A stretch of DNA of 64,000 bases from Streptomyces sp. 846.5 (GTDB taxonomy: Bacteria > Actinomycetota > Actinomycetes > Streptomycetales > Streptomycetaceae), in NCBI RefSeq assembly GCF_004365705.1, contig NZ_SOBN01000001.1:1178001-1242000 (forward strand), given 5' to 3'. How positions within the stretch are numbered: position 1 is the first letter of the stretch; the number at the start of each line of letters is the position of its first letter. Below the pieces are notes generated by a model. It ran no database searches. It was given only the letters and a program-made list of their open reading frames with translations, and was not told the DNA's origin. Shown one piece after another: positions 18,615 through 27,549 of this stretch. The translations under genes were made by a program, and so were the position numbers.

Positions 18615-21292
18615 ACGCCCTGGACCTCGCGGCGCACCGCGGCGATGGCCTGGTCGACGGCGCCCGGGTCGGTGCCGCCGCCCTGGGCGACGTCGTCCTT
18701 GCCGCCGCCGCCGCCGCCGAGGGTCTTGGCCGCGGCGCGCACCAGCGCGCCGGCCTTGACCCCGCGCTCGCGGGCGGCCTCGTTGGTGGCGATCACCGTG
18801 AGCGGGCGACCGCCGACGACGCTGAACACCGCGACTACGGCCGGGCGGCCGCCGCTCACACGGGCGCGCACATCAAGAACAAGCTTGCGCAGATCGTCCG
18901 CTGCCGTCCCGTCAGGAACCCGGGCGGCGACCAGCGCCACGCCGTTGACGTCCTCGGCCCCGTCGGCCAGTCCGGCGGCGGCCTGGAGCACCTTCTCGGC
19001 GCGGAAGCGCTCGATCTCCTTCTCGGCGTCCTTGAGCTTGCCGAGCATGCCGGCGATCTTCTCCGGCAGCTCGTCCGGGCGGCCCTTGACCAGCTCGGTG
19101 AGCTGGGAGACCACGGTGTGCTCGCGGGCCAGGAAGCGGTAGGCGTCCACGCCGACCAGCGCCTCGACCCGGCGCACCCCGGAGCCGATCGAGGACTCGC
19201 CGAGCAGCTTCACCAGGCCCAGCTGGGCGGTGTTGCCGACGTGGGTGCCGCCGCACAGCTCCTTGGAGAATTCGCCGATGGTGACCACCCGGACCCGCTC
19301 GCCGTACTTCTCGCCGAACTCGGCGATGGCGCCCTGCTTGCGGGCCTCGTCGATGCCCATGATCTCGGCGGTGACGTCCAGCTCCCTGGCCAGCACCTCG
19401 TTGATCTTCTGCTCCACGTCGGACAGCACCGTGCCGGGGACGGCGTTGGGCGAGCCGAAGTCGAAGCGGAAGCGGCCGGGCGAGTTCTCCGAGCCGGCCT
19501 GGGCGGCGGTGGGGCCGAGCGCGTCGCGCAGCGCCTGGTGGGTCAGGTGGGTGGCGCTGTGGGCGCGGGCGATGGCCCGGCGCCGGGCCACGTCGATGAC
19601 GGCGTGCACGGCGGCGCCGAGCACCACCTCGCCCACCATCACGCTGCCCTTGTGCACGTACACGCCGGGAACCGGCTGCTGCACGTCGCGGACCTCGACC
19701 ACGGCGCCGGAGTCCAGCCGCAGCCGGCCCTGGTCGGCGAGCTGGCCGCCGCCCTCGGCGTAGAAGGGGGTGCGGTCCAGCACGACCTCGACCTCGTCGC
19801 CCTCGTGGGCGGCCGGCGCCGGGACCCCGTCGACCAGCAGGCCGACCACGGTGGCCTCGGTCTCGTTCCTGGTGTAGCCGAGGAAGTCGGTGGCTCCGGC
19901 GCGGTCGGCGACCTCGCGGTAGGCCGAGACGTCGGCGTGGCCCATCTTCTTGGCCTTGGCGTCGGCCTTGGCCCGGTCCCGCTGCTCCTTCATCAGGCGG
20001 CGGAAACCGTCCTCGTCCACCGAGACGCCCTGCTCGGCGGCCATCTCCAGGGTGAGGTCGATCGGGAAGCCGAAGGTGTCGTGCAGCTGGAAGGCCTTGT
20101 CCCCGGACAGCACGGCGCTGCCGGCGGCCTTGGTCAGTGCCTCCTTGACCTGGCCGACGGCGGTGTCGAGGATGTTGGTGCCGGCCCGCAGGGTCTTCAG
20201 GAAGGCGGCCTCCTCGGCGAGCGCGACGGTCTCGATGCGCTTGCGGTCGGTCTCCAGCTCCGGGTACTGCTCCGCCATGGTGCCGATCACGGTGTCGACC
20301 AGCCGGGCGACCACCGGCTCGGTGGCGCCCATCAGCCGCATGTTGCGGATGGCGCGGCGCATGATCCGGCGCAGCACGTAGCCGCGGCCCTCGTTGCCGG
20401 GGGTCACCCCGTCGCCGATCAGCATCACCGAGGTGCGCATGTGGTCGGCGACCACCCGCAGCGAGACGTCGGTGCCGTGCGCGGCGCCGTAGCGGACGCC
20501 GGTCAGCTCGGTGGCGGTGTCCATGACGACGCGGAGGGTGTCCGTCTCGTACATGTTCTGCACGCCCTGCAGGATCATCGCGAGGCGTTCCAGGCCGAGG
20601 CCGGTGTCGATGTTCTTGGCGGGGAGGTCGCCCAGGATCGGGAAGTCCTCCTTGCCCTCGCCGGCGCCGCGCTCGTACTGCATGAAGACCAGGTTCCAGA
20701 TCTCCACGTAGCGCTCGTCGTTGACGGCCGGGCCGCCCTCGACGCCGAACTCCGGGCCGCGGTCGTAGTTGATCTCCGAGCAGGGGCCGCAGGGGCCCGG
20801 GACGCCCATGGACCAGAAGTTCGGTCCCATGCCCAGGCGCTGGATCCGCTCGGCGGGGACGCCGATCTTCTCCCGCCAGATGGCCTCGGCCTCGTCGTCC
20901 TCCTGGTAGACGGTGATCCACAGCCGCTCCGGGTCCAGCCCGTAGCCGCCGTCCTCCAGGGAGGAGGTCAGCAGCTCCCAGGCGTAGCGGATCGCCCCCT
21001 CCTTGAAGTAGTCACCGAAGGAGAAGTTGCCGCACATCTGGAAGAAGGTGCCGTGCCGGGTGGTCTTGCCGACCTCCTCGATGTCCGGGGTGCGGACGCA
21101 CTTCTGCACGCTGGTGGCGGTGGAGAACGGCGGCTTGACCTCGCCGAGGAAGTACGGCTTGAACGGCACCATGCCGGCCGGCACGAGCAGCAGCGTCGGG
21201 TCGTCTGCGATCAGCGACGCCGAGGGGACGACGGTGTGGCCGCGATCCTCGAAGAATCGCAGCCAGCGGCGGCGGATCTCAGCCGACTCCAT
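18611..21292 (-). CDS. alaS: Alanyl-tRNA synthetase
   Basis: This 893-aa class II synthetase has all domains: catalytic core ([44 protein letters not shown]), the editing domain with metal ligands in [11 protein letters not shown] and CGGTHVGNT, and a C-terminal DHHA1-type domain with a Gly-rich stretch near the end. It lies in an operon with two small membrane protein genes upstream and ruvX downstream. Its start overlaps the upstream stop by one base; GAGGA is in place. Confidence 0.98.
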   Translation of the reverse strand: MESAEIRRRWLRFFEDRGHTVVPSASLIADDPTLLLVPAGMVPFKPYFLGEVKPPFSTATSVQKCVRTPDIEEVGKTTRHGTFFQMCGNFSFGDYFKEGAIRYAWELLTSSLEDGGYGLDPERLWITVYQEDDEAEAIWREKIGVPAERIQRLGMGPNFWSMGVPGPCGPCSEINYDRGPEFGVEGGPAVNDERYVEIWNLVFMQYERGAGEGKEDFPILGDLPAKNIDTGLGLERLAMILQGVQNMYETDTLRVVMDTATELTGVRYGAAHGTDVSLRVVADHMRTSVMLIGDGVTPGNEGRGYVLRRIMRRAIRNMRLMGATEPVVARLVDTVIGTMAEQYPELETDRKRIETVALAEEAAFLKTLRAGTNILDTAVGQVKEALTKAAGSAVLSGDKAFQLHDTFGFPIDLTLEMAAEQGVSVDEDGFRRLMKEQRDRAKADAKAKKMGHADVSAYREVADRAGATDFLGYTRNETEATVVGLLVDGVPAPAAHEGDEVEVVLDRTPFYAEGGGQLADQGRLRLDSGAVVEVRDVQQPVPGVYVHKGSVMVGEVVLGAAVHAVIDVARRRAIARAHSATHLTHQALRDALGPTAAQAGSENSPGRFRFDFGSPNAVPGTVLSDVEQKINEVLARELDVTAEIMGIDEARKQGAIAEFGEKYGERVRVVTIGEFSKELCGGTHVGNTAQLGLVKLLGESSIGSGVRRVEALVGVDAYRFLAREHTVVSQLTELVKGRPDELPEKIAGMLGKLKDAEKEIERFRAEKVLQAAAGLADGAEDVNGVALVAARVPDGTAADDLRKLVLDVRARVSGGRPAVVAVFSVVGGRPLTVIATNEAARERGVKAGALVRAAAKTLGGGGGGKDDVAQGGGTDPGAVDQAIAAVRREVQGV

Positions 21293-21660
21293 TACAGGTC
21301 CTCATTCCGGTCGTACGGGGCGATGTCAGTAGTAGACGTTGCTGCGGGGGAAATCTCGAACGGTTTTGCACGGCTCGCGGTACCGCGCAGGACGGGCCTC
21401 GCCGGCGGGCCCGGCAGGGCGAGCACGCTGCCGTCCAGGCCGAGCTCGCGGTTCAACTCCAGCTCGCGCTGGAGCATTCCGGCGCGGACCTCCCCCGCGA
21501 ACGAGCGTACGGCCCCGCCGAGCTCCACCGCGCCCTGGGCCGCGGTGTCGGCGAGGCTGCCGGGGGTGATGCTGCGGGCCAGGCGGTTGGCCTTGTTGAC
21601 GGTCCACACGGTCGCGCCCGCGCCCACCGCCATCCAGAAGATCCGGCGCACCGGCCTCAA
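21292..21660 (-). CDS. Small membrane-associated protein (DUF6167-like)
   Basis: This 122-aa protein has an N-terminal hydrophobic segment ([18 protein letters not shown]), then [13 protein letters not shown] and an amphipathic helix; the last 40 residues look disordered. It resembles the DUF6167 family found between alaS and a DUF948 gene in actinomycetes. It overlaps both neighbours (ATGA upstream, one base with alaS). Function unknown. Confidence 0.78.
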   Translation of the reverse strand: MRPVRRIFWMAVGAGATVWTVNKANRLARSITPGSLADTAAQGAVELGGAVRSFAGEVRAGMLQRELELNRELGLDGSVLALPGPPARPVLRGTASRAKPFEISPAATSTTDIAPYDRNEDL

Positions 21661-22133
21661 CCTCTCCTGAGCATGCGGGCGAACACCCCGCGGCGGGCGG
21701 TCGCCGACCGCACCTCGGCCTTGACCATGCGGGCGATCAGCTCGCGCTCGGTCTGCTGCGGGACGTAGCGCTCCGGCTGCCCGGCCGAGCGCTGCCGAGC
21801 GACCGCGCTGCGCACGCCGTAGCTGAAGGCGGAGAGCTTCACCAGCGGACCGCCGAGCGTCGCCGCCATGGTGGAGGACAGCGCGTTGGCGTTGGCCGCG
21901 GCGTCCTGGACGTTGGCGGTGATCTCGTCCACCCGCACCAGCTGGTCGTTGGCGGCGCGCAGGGTCTCGGCCGCCTCGTCCAGCAGCGGTACGGTGCGTT
22001 CGGTGACGGCGGCGACCAGCACCGTGGCCTGCCGCAGCGCGCCGGCGAGGCGGACCAGGACCACGGCGAGCAGCGTCACCAGCACCGCCCAGAACACGGC
22101 GATGACGAGGCCCGCGACCTCTCCACCGGACAC
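21657..22133 (-). CDS. DUF948 domain membrane protein
   Basis: This 158-aa protein has one N-terminal membrane helix (VAGLVIAVFWAVLVTLLAVV) followed by a long coiled-coil-like helix with heptad-type spacing (ERTVPLLDEAAETLRAANDQ) and a basic C-terminus. This matches DUF948. It is the first gene of the DUF948 - DUF6167 - alaS - ruvX - mltG - aroE run. The function of the family is unknown; a scaffold at the membrane is possible. Confidence 0.85.
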   Translation of the reverse strand: MSGGEVAGLVIAVFWAVLVTLLAVVLVRLAGALRQATVLVAAVTERTVPLLDEAAETLRAANDQLVRVDEITANVQDAAANANALSSTMAATLGGPLVKLSAFSYGVRSAVARQRSAGQPERYVPQQTERELIARMVKAEVRSATARRGVFARMLRRG

Positions 22134-22290
22134 CTTGGCCGCTCCCTCGCTCAGTCGTCGCTCGTCCTACTGCGGGCGTGCTGGAAGCCTATCGCGCTCG
22201 ACCTGGCACTCCCGACCGCGTGACCCCCGGCCCGTTCGATCGTTGAACCAAACGGGGGAGCGCTCGCGCCATGCCCACCTGGGGGATCCG

Positions 22291-24480
22291 ATGATCAGCA
22301 ACACCGCGGGGAACCTCCCCGCCGAGACCACCGGCTTCGTCGGCCGGTCAGCCGAACTGGCGGAAGCCGTACGGTTGCTGACGCTTGCTCGGCTGGTCAC
22401 CGTGGTCGGCCCCGGCGGCGTGGGCAAGAGCCGCCTCGCGCTGCGAGCCGCCTCGGCGGGCGCCGCCACGCCGCCCCGCGACGGCGCCTGGGTGGTCGAG
22501 TGCTCACTCGTCAGAGATCCCGAACTGCTGGTCCACGCCGTCGCCGAGGCGTTGCGGGTGACCGACGGGACGGCCCGCCCCCCGGTCGACATCCTGACCG
22601 CGCACCTGCGCGAGCGCAGCCTGCTGCTGGTCCTCGACGGCTGCGAGCACCTGGTCGACGGCTGCGCGGCACTGGTGGCCCGGCTGCTCGCCGCGGCCCC
22701 GGGGCTGCGGATCCTGACCACCAGCAGACAGCCGCTGGGCGTCGGCGGGGAGCACCTGCTGCAGGTCCCGCCGCTGTCCACCGACGGTCCCGGGTCGGAG
22801 GCCGTCGAGCTCTTCGTCCAGCGGGCCGCCGCCGTACTGCCCGGCTTCGCCCTCACCGACGCCAACCGGGAGGCGGTGACCGCGCTCTGCCACCGGCTCG
22901 ACGGCATCCCGCTGGCGCTGGAACTGGCCGCGGGACGGCTGCGGGTGCTCGGCGTCGAGCAGATCACCGAGCGGCTCAACGACCGCTTCCGGGTGCTCAC
23001 CGGCGGCTCGCGCACCGCCCTGCCCCGGCACCAGACCCTGCGCACCGCCATCGGCTGGAGCCACGAGCTGTGCACCCCGGCCGAGCGGCTGCTCTGGGCC
23101 AGGGTCTCGGTCTTCGCCGGCAGCTTCGACCTCGACGCCGCCGAGTACGTCTGCGCGGGCGACGGGCTGCGCGCCGACGAGGTGCTCGACCTGCTCTCCG
23201 AACTGGTGGCCAAGTCGATCGTGCTGCGCGAGGAGGACGCCCCCGACCGGGACCCGTCCCGCGCCGCGCGCTACCGCCTGCTGGACACCCTGCGCGAGTA
23301 CGGCGCCCGCTGGCTCAGGGACGCCGGCGCCGAGCCGTTGCTGCGGCGCCGCCACCGCGACTGGTACCTAGGGCTGGCCACCTGGGGCGAGATCGAGTGG
23401 TTCAGCGCCCGGCAGGTGCAGACCAGCGACCGCACCCACCTCGCCCAGGCCAACCTCCGCGCCGCACTGGACTACTGCCTCAGCGAGCCCGGCGAGGAGC
23501 AGATCGCCCAGTTCCTCACCGGGACGCTGTGGTACTTCTGGGTCGGCTGCGGGCACCTCGGCGAGGGCCGGCACTGGCTGGAGCGCGCCCTGGCCCTCTC
23601 CGACGAGCCCACCGAGGCCCGGGCCAAGGCGCTGTGGGTCACCGGCTACATGGCCACGCTCCAGGGCGACCTCGGCGCGGCCCGCCCGCTGCTGGAGGAG
23701 TGCCACCGGCAGGCGCTGGAGACCGGCGACGACCGGGCGCTGGCCTACGCGGTGCACCGGCAGGGCTGCGCTGCGCTGATCGGCGACGACGTCACCCGCG
23801 CCGCCGAGCTGTTCGAGGAGGCGCTCTGGCACTACGAGAAGCTGGGCGAGCTCAACAGCAACGTCGTCATGGCGATGTTCGAGCTGGGCCTCGCCCTGAT
23901 CTTCCAGGGCGACGCCGCCGGCGGCGAGACCTGGATGGCCAAGGTCATGGACGTCTGCGAGGAGTTCGGCGAGCAGTGGGCCTACGCCTACGGGCTGTTC
24001 GCCTCGGCGTACTCGCAATGGCTGCTGGGGGATCTGCGGACCTCCCGGGAGCACGCCCGGACCTGCCTGCGGATCAACCACACCTTCCGCGACCTGGTGG
24101 GCGTGGCGCTGGGGATGGAGATGCTGGCCCTGCTGGCCACCGAACCGGACGACGACGGCGCCCCGGCGGATCTGGCCGAGGCGCGGCTGCTCCAGGGCGC
24201 GGCGAACGTGATCTGGCGCAAGGTCGGCATCCCGCTGTTCGGCTCGCGCAGCTTCAACGCGGCCCATGCGGCCTGCGAGGTACGGGTCCTGGGCGCACTC
24301 AGCGAGGAGCAGGCCGCCGAGTCGTACCGCCGGGGCACCGAGCTGGACCTGGACAGCGCGGTGCAGCGCGCCCTGCGCGGCGGCTCCGGCTCCGACGGGG
24401 GCGGTCCGCCCGGCGGCGAGGTCCCCGGCCCGCGCCCGCTGCCGACGACCCCGCGCAGTCCGGCGCCCGCGGACGCGTGA
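22291..24480 (+). CDS. STAND/AfsR-type ATPase with TPR-like C-terminus, no HTH output domain
   Basis: This 729-aa protein has an NTPase of the NB-ARC/COG3903 type: GFVGRSAEL, Walker A GPGGVGKSRL (40-49), Walker B LLLVLDGCEH (111-120), LTTSRQPL and GIPLALELAAGRL. The C-terminal half has repeated helical pairs (RALAYAVHRQGCAAL, WAYAYGLFASAYSQW) resembling tetratricopeptides, then a Gly/Pro-rich tail. Relatives usually carry a LuxR or BTAD/OmpR DNA-binding domain, but none is visible here. The start at 22291 is chosen for GGGGGA four bases upstream; upstream open frame is a shadow. It is probably an accessory gene between core genes. Confidence 0.83.
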   Translation: MISNTAGNLPAETTGFVGRSAELAEAVRLLTLARLVTVVGPGGVGKSRLALRAASAGAATPPRDGAWVVECSLVRDPELLVHAVAEALRVTDGTARPPVDILTAHLRERSLLLVLDGCEHLVDGCAALVARLLAAAPGLRILTTSRQPLGVGGEHLLQVPPLSTDGPGSEAVELFVQRAAAVLPGFALTDANREAVTALCHRLDGIPLALELAAGRLRVLGVEQITERLNDRFRVLTGGSRTALPRHQTLRTAIGWSHELCTPAERLLWARVSVFAGSFDLDAAEYVCAGDGLRADEVLDLLSELVAKSIVLREEDAPDRDPSRAARYRLLDTLREYGARWLRDAGAEPLLRRRHRDWYLGLATWGEIEWFSARQVQTSDRTHLAQANLRAALDYCLSEPGEEQIAQFLTGTLWYFWVGCGHLGEGRHWLERALALSDEPTEARAKALWVTGYMATLQGDLGAARPLLEECHRQALETGDDRALAYAVHRQGCAALIGDDVTRAAELFEEALWHYEKLGELNSNVVMAMFELGLALIFQGDAAGGETWMAKVMDVCEEFGEQWAYAYGLFASAYSQWLLGDLRTSREHARTCLRINHTFRDLVGVALGMEMLALLATEPDDDGAPADLAEARLLQGAANVIWRKVGIPLFGSRSFNAAHAACEVRVLGALSEEQAAESYRRGTELDLDSAVQRALRGGSGSDGGGPPGGEVPGPRPLPTTPRSPAPADA

Positions 24481-24522
24481 GCGCCGGGCCGGTCCCCCTT
24501 GCGGGAGGCCGACCCGGCGCTC
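24479..24522. terminator. Bidirectional terminator between the STAND ATPase and rpsD
   Basis: GAGCGCCGGG (24479-24488) pairs with CCCGGCGCTC (24513-24522), and the inner CCGG and TCCC/GGGA extend the stem. It starts at the ATPase stop codon and lies 26 bases beyond the rpsD stop, so it serves both convergent genes. Confidence 0.8.
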
Positions 24523-24548
24523 GGTGCACTGCCGGTACTACCTGCGGA

Positions 24549-25163
24549 TCAACGCGAGTAGTACTCGACGACCAGCTGCTCGTCGCAGATGACCGGGACC
24601 TCGCGGCGCTGCGGCGCGCGGTCCAGACGGAAGGCCAGGGCCTTCAGGTTGACCTCGAGGTACTTCGGGGTCTGACCCTCGCCCGCGTTGCCGCCCTCAC
24701 GGGCGACCAGGAACGGGGTCTTCTCCTTGGAACGCTCGCGAACCGTCACCACGAAGCCGGGCTTCAGCTGGAACGACGGGCGGTTGACCTTGCCGCCGTT
24801 GACCTCGATGTGGCCGTGGACGACCATCTGGCGGGCCTGGTAGATGGTGCGGGCGATGCCCGAACGCAGCACCAGGGAGTCCAGACGGGTCTCCAGCTCG
24901 CTGATCAGCGCCTCGCCGGTCTTGCCCTCGACCTTGCGGGCACGGTCGAACGCGCGGGCCATCTGGGTCTCGCTCAGGTCGTACTGAGCGCGCAGACGCT
25001 GCTTCTCGACCAGACGGACCTTGTAGTCCGAGTTCTGCTTGCGGCCACGGCCGTGCTGGCCGGGCGGGTAGGGGCGCGCCTCGAAGTACTTGACGGACTT
25101 CGGGGTCAGCGGAATGCCCAGGGCGCGGGCAATCTTGACCTTGGGACGCTTCTGGTTCGCCAT
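24549..25163 (-). CDS. rpsD: 30S ribosomal protein S4
   Basis: This 204-aa protein has the S4 N-terminal part and the S4 RNA-binding domain (RLDSLVLRSGIARTIYQARQ, HGHIEVNGGKVN). It lacks the zinc-binding Cys cluster near the N-terminus, so it is the zinc-independent form. Unlike many bacteria, rpsD is not in the alpha operon; a lone rpsD at this place is usual in streptomycetes. It has its own long leader and promoter. Confidence 0.98.
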   Translation of the reverse strand: MANQKRPKVKIARALGIPLTPKSVKYFEARPYPPGQHGRGRKQNSDYKVRLVEKQRLRAQYDLSETQMARAFDRARKVEGKTGEALISELETRLDSLVLRSGIARTIYQARQMVVHGHIEVNGGKVNRPSFQLKPGFVVTVRERSKEKTPFLVAREGGNAGEGQTPKYLEVNLKALAFRLDRAPQRREVPVICDEQLVVEYYSR

Positions 25164-25434
25164 GAACCAAACCTCATCTCACTGTGCGATTGGCTCACCA
25201 CTGTTGAAGGAGGTCGCTTCTCGCGGTCCGGGACAGCCAGTCGCCGGAACCGGGCACAAAGTGCAGCACACGACAGGCCCACCATCCGTGGAGGCATAGT
25301 GGGCTGCACGCGACACCCGAAGGGTGCGCAACGCTCCTGGAGCCGCTCCTTGCGGCGTGGCTCCCTGTATGACGTCCCGCTGGTGACGCCGGGCTCTCAC
25401 CCGGACCACGGAACATCTCGCTCGCGCCAGTCTA
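25164..25434 (-). promoter_or_regulatory. rpsD promoter and structured 5' leader
   Basis: On the minus strand a TAGACT box (25434-25429) could be the -10 of rpsD, giving a leader of about 260 bases. The leader can form several stems: CCGGGTGAGAGCCCGG, GGAGCC...GGCTCC (25339-25364), GCGCACCC-TTCG-GGGTGTCGC (about 25311-25330) and a nested stem GTGCAGCCCAC...GTGGG...CTGCAC (25261-25309). S4 regulates its own mRNA in many bacteria, so an autoregulatory leader is possible. No known riboswitch class is recognised. Confidence 0.45.
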
Positions 25435-25451
25435 GCGGACCGGTACCGGTG

Positions 25452-26798
25452 CTACTGACCAGCCAGCTTCTTGCGCACCCAGTCCGCCACGTCGGCGTAG
25501 CGCGCCTCGGCGCCGTGCCGGCCGGGCACGTAGTAGTGCTTCCCGGCGATCGCGTCCGGTGCGTACTGCTGCGCGGCCACCCCGTCCGGCAGGTCGTGCG
25601 GATAGACATAGCCCTGGGCATGGCCCAGCTTCTTCGCCCCGGCGTAGTGGCCGTCCCGCAGATGCGGCGGCACCGGACCGGCCAGGCCCTTGCGGACGTC
25701 CTCCAGCGCGGCGGCGATGGCCGTGGTCGCCGAGTTGGACTTGGGCGCCAGGGCGAGGGCGATCACCGTGTGCGAGAGCGTGAGCGAGGCCTCCGGGAAG
25801 CCGATCATGGCCACCGCCTGGGCGGCGGCCACCGCGAGCGGCAGGGCGTTGGGGTCGGCCAGCCCGATGTCCTCGCTGGCCGAGATCATCAGCCGCCGGG
25901 CGATGAACCTGGGGTCCTCCCCCGCCTCGATCATCCGCGCCAGGTAGTGCAGCGCCGCGTCGACGTCACTGCCCCGGATCGACTTGATCAGCGCGCTGGC
26001 CACGTCGTAGTGCTGGTCGCCGTCCCGGTCGTAGCGCACCGCCGCCTTGTCGACGGCCTGCTCGACCGTCTCCAGCCGGATCTCCGCCTCGCCCAGCGCC
26101 AGCGCCGTGCCGGCCGCCGCCTCCAGCGCCGTCAGCGCCTTGCGGGCGTCGCCGCCGGCGATCCGCACCAGATGGTCCTCGGCGTCCGCGGCCAGCGCGA
26201 GCGCGCCGCCGAGCCCGCGTTCGTCGGTGACGGCCCGGTGCAGCAGCTCCCTGATGTCCTCGTCGGTCAGCGACTCCAGCGTCAGCAGCAGCGAGCGCGA
26301 CAGCAGCGGCGAGATCACCGAGAAGAAGGGGTTCTCGGTGGTCGCCGCGATCAGCGTGACCCACTGGTTCTCGACGGCCGGCAGCAGGCTGTCCTGCTGG
26401 GCCTTGCTGAAGCGGTGGATCTCGTCGAGGAAGAGCACGGTCTCCCGCCCCGACATCCCCACCTCGCGCCGCGCCGACTCGATGACCGCGCGGACCTCCT
26501 TCACCCCCGCGGTGATCGCCGACAGCTCCACGAAGCGCTTCTCGGTGGCCTGGCTGATCACATACGCGAGCGTGGTCTTCCCGGTCCCGGGCGGCCCGTG
26601 CAGGATCACCGAGGAGGAGGCCGCAGGCCCGCCGGCCCGCTCCACCAGCCGCCGCAGCGGGGAGCCCGGGTTCAGCAGCCGACGCTGCCCGGCCACCTCG
26701 TCCAGGCTGCGCGGACGCATCCGGACGGCCAACGGCGAGCGGCCGGGCTCGGCGGCTTTCCGCTCCTCAGCGGCGGCGGTGAACAGGTCGGGTTCCAC
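25452..26798 (-). CDS. rarA: Replication-associated recombination protein A (RarA/MgsA)
   Basis: This 448-aa AAA+ ATPase acts at stalled replication forks. Motifs are Walker [11 protein letters not shown], Walker [17 protein letters not shown], sensor-1 AATTENPFF and the C-terminal tetramer region ([19 protein letters not shown]). The GTG at 26798 is preceded by GGAGC. Length is normal. It lies upstream of rpsD on the same strand but with a separate promoter for rpsD. Confidence 0.95.
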   Translation of the reverse strand: MEPDLFTAAAEERKAAEPGRSPLAVRMRPRSLDEVAGQRRLLNPGSPLRRLVERAGGPAASSSVILHGPPGTGKTTLAYVISQATEKRFVELSAITAGVKEVRAVIESARREVGMSGRETVLFLDEIHRFSKAQQDSLLPAVENQWVTLIAATTENPFFSVISPLLSRSLLLTLESLTDEDIRELLHRAVTDERGLGGALALAADAEDHLVRIAGGDARKALTALEAAAGTALALGEAEIRLETVEQAVDKAAVRYDRDGDQHYDVASALIKSIRGSDVDAALHYLARMIEAGEDPRFIARRLMISASEDIGLADPNALPLAVAAAQAVAMIGFPEASLTLSHTVIALALAPKSNSATTAIAAALEDVRKGLAGPVPPHLRDGHYAGAKKLGHAQGYVYPHDLPDGVAAQQYAPDAIAGKHYYVPGRHGAEARYADVADWVRKKLAGQ

Positions 26799-26847
26799 GC
26801 TCCGACCCTACTGCCTGCCACTGACACCCCTACCTGCTCACCGCAGC

Positions 26848-27549
26848 TCACCTCGGTCGGTAGCACAGCTCCGGACGCCCGACGTTGCCGTACTGCGGTT
26901 CACGGACCGCCCGGCCGGTCTCGACCAGGTACTCCAGATAGCGGCGCGCGGTGATCCGGGAGACCCCGGCCGCCGTGCCGACCGCGGCGGCCGCCAGCCC
27001 GACGTCCGAGGCGCGCAGGACGGCGGCGACGGCCTCCAGGGTGGCGCCGGTCAGCCCCTTGGGCAGGGTGCTGCGGTCCGCCGAGCGCAGTTCGGCGAAG
27101 GCCTGGTCCACCTCGTCCTGGCCGAGCGCCTCGCCCTCCCGGGCCAGCGAGGCCCGGTAGCGGGCATAGCGCTCCAGGCGGCTGCGCAGCGAGGCCGCGG
27201 CGAAGGGCTTCAGCAGGTACTGGACCACCCCGACCGAGACCGCCTGACGCACCGTCGCCAGATCGCGGGCCGAGGTGACCGCGATGATGTCGGCGCCGTG
27301 GCCGCCGACCCGCAGCCGACGGCAGAGGTCCAGGCCGTGGCCGTCCGGCAGATAGAGGTCGAGCAGCAGCAGCGCGACCGGGGCGCCCTCGGCGCGACGG
27401 CGCTCCAGGAAACGCAGCGCCTCCGCGGCGCTGTGCGCGGTGCCGACGCAGCGGAACCCGGGGGCTCCGGAGACATAGAGCGCATGTGCGTCCGCGGCGA
27501 CGGGATCGTCCTCGATCACCAGCACGTCGATGGTCGGGGCGCCGGTCAT
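26848..27549 (-). CDS. CitB/DcuR-type response regulator
   Basis: This 233-aa protein has a receiver domain with VIEDD acidic pocket, phosphoacceptor Asp64 in LLLDLYLPDGHG, conserved Thr/Ser VTSARD and Lys in LLKPF. The C-terminal domain carries a helix-turn-helix in AAVGTAAGVSRITARRYLEY, as in DpiA/CitB regulators of di- and tricarboxylate uptake. The ATG overlaps the kinase stop (ATGA) and has GGAGGTG upstream. It very likely regulates the divergent dicarboxylate symporter gene. Confidence 0.92.
   Translation of the reverse strand: MTGAPTIDVLVIEDDPVAADAHALYVSGAPGFRCVGTAHSAAEALRFLERRRAEGAPVALLLLDLYLPDGHGLDLCRRLRVGGHGADIIAVTSARDLATVRQAVSVGVVQYLLKPFAAASLRSRLERYARYRASLAREGEALGQDEVDQAFAELRSADRSTLPKGLTGATLEAVAAVLRASDVGLAAAAVGTAAGVSRITARRYLEYLVETGRAVREPQYGNVGRPELCYRPR

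Noticed and set aside
19118..21670. 850-residue open frame on the plus strand opposite alaS
   Set aside because: High GC leaves long open frames opposite real genes. alaS on the minus strand has complete synthetase motifs; the plus-strand product is low-complexity Val/Gly/Leu-rich.
22500..26954. 1484-residue open frame across the ATPase, rpsD and rarA
   Set aside because: It is Arg/Pro/Gly-rich, out of frame with the ATPase and antisense to rpsD and rarA; no domain is visible.
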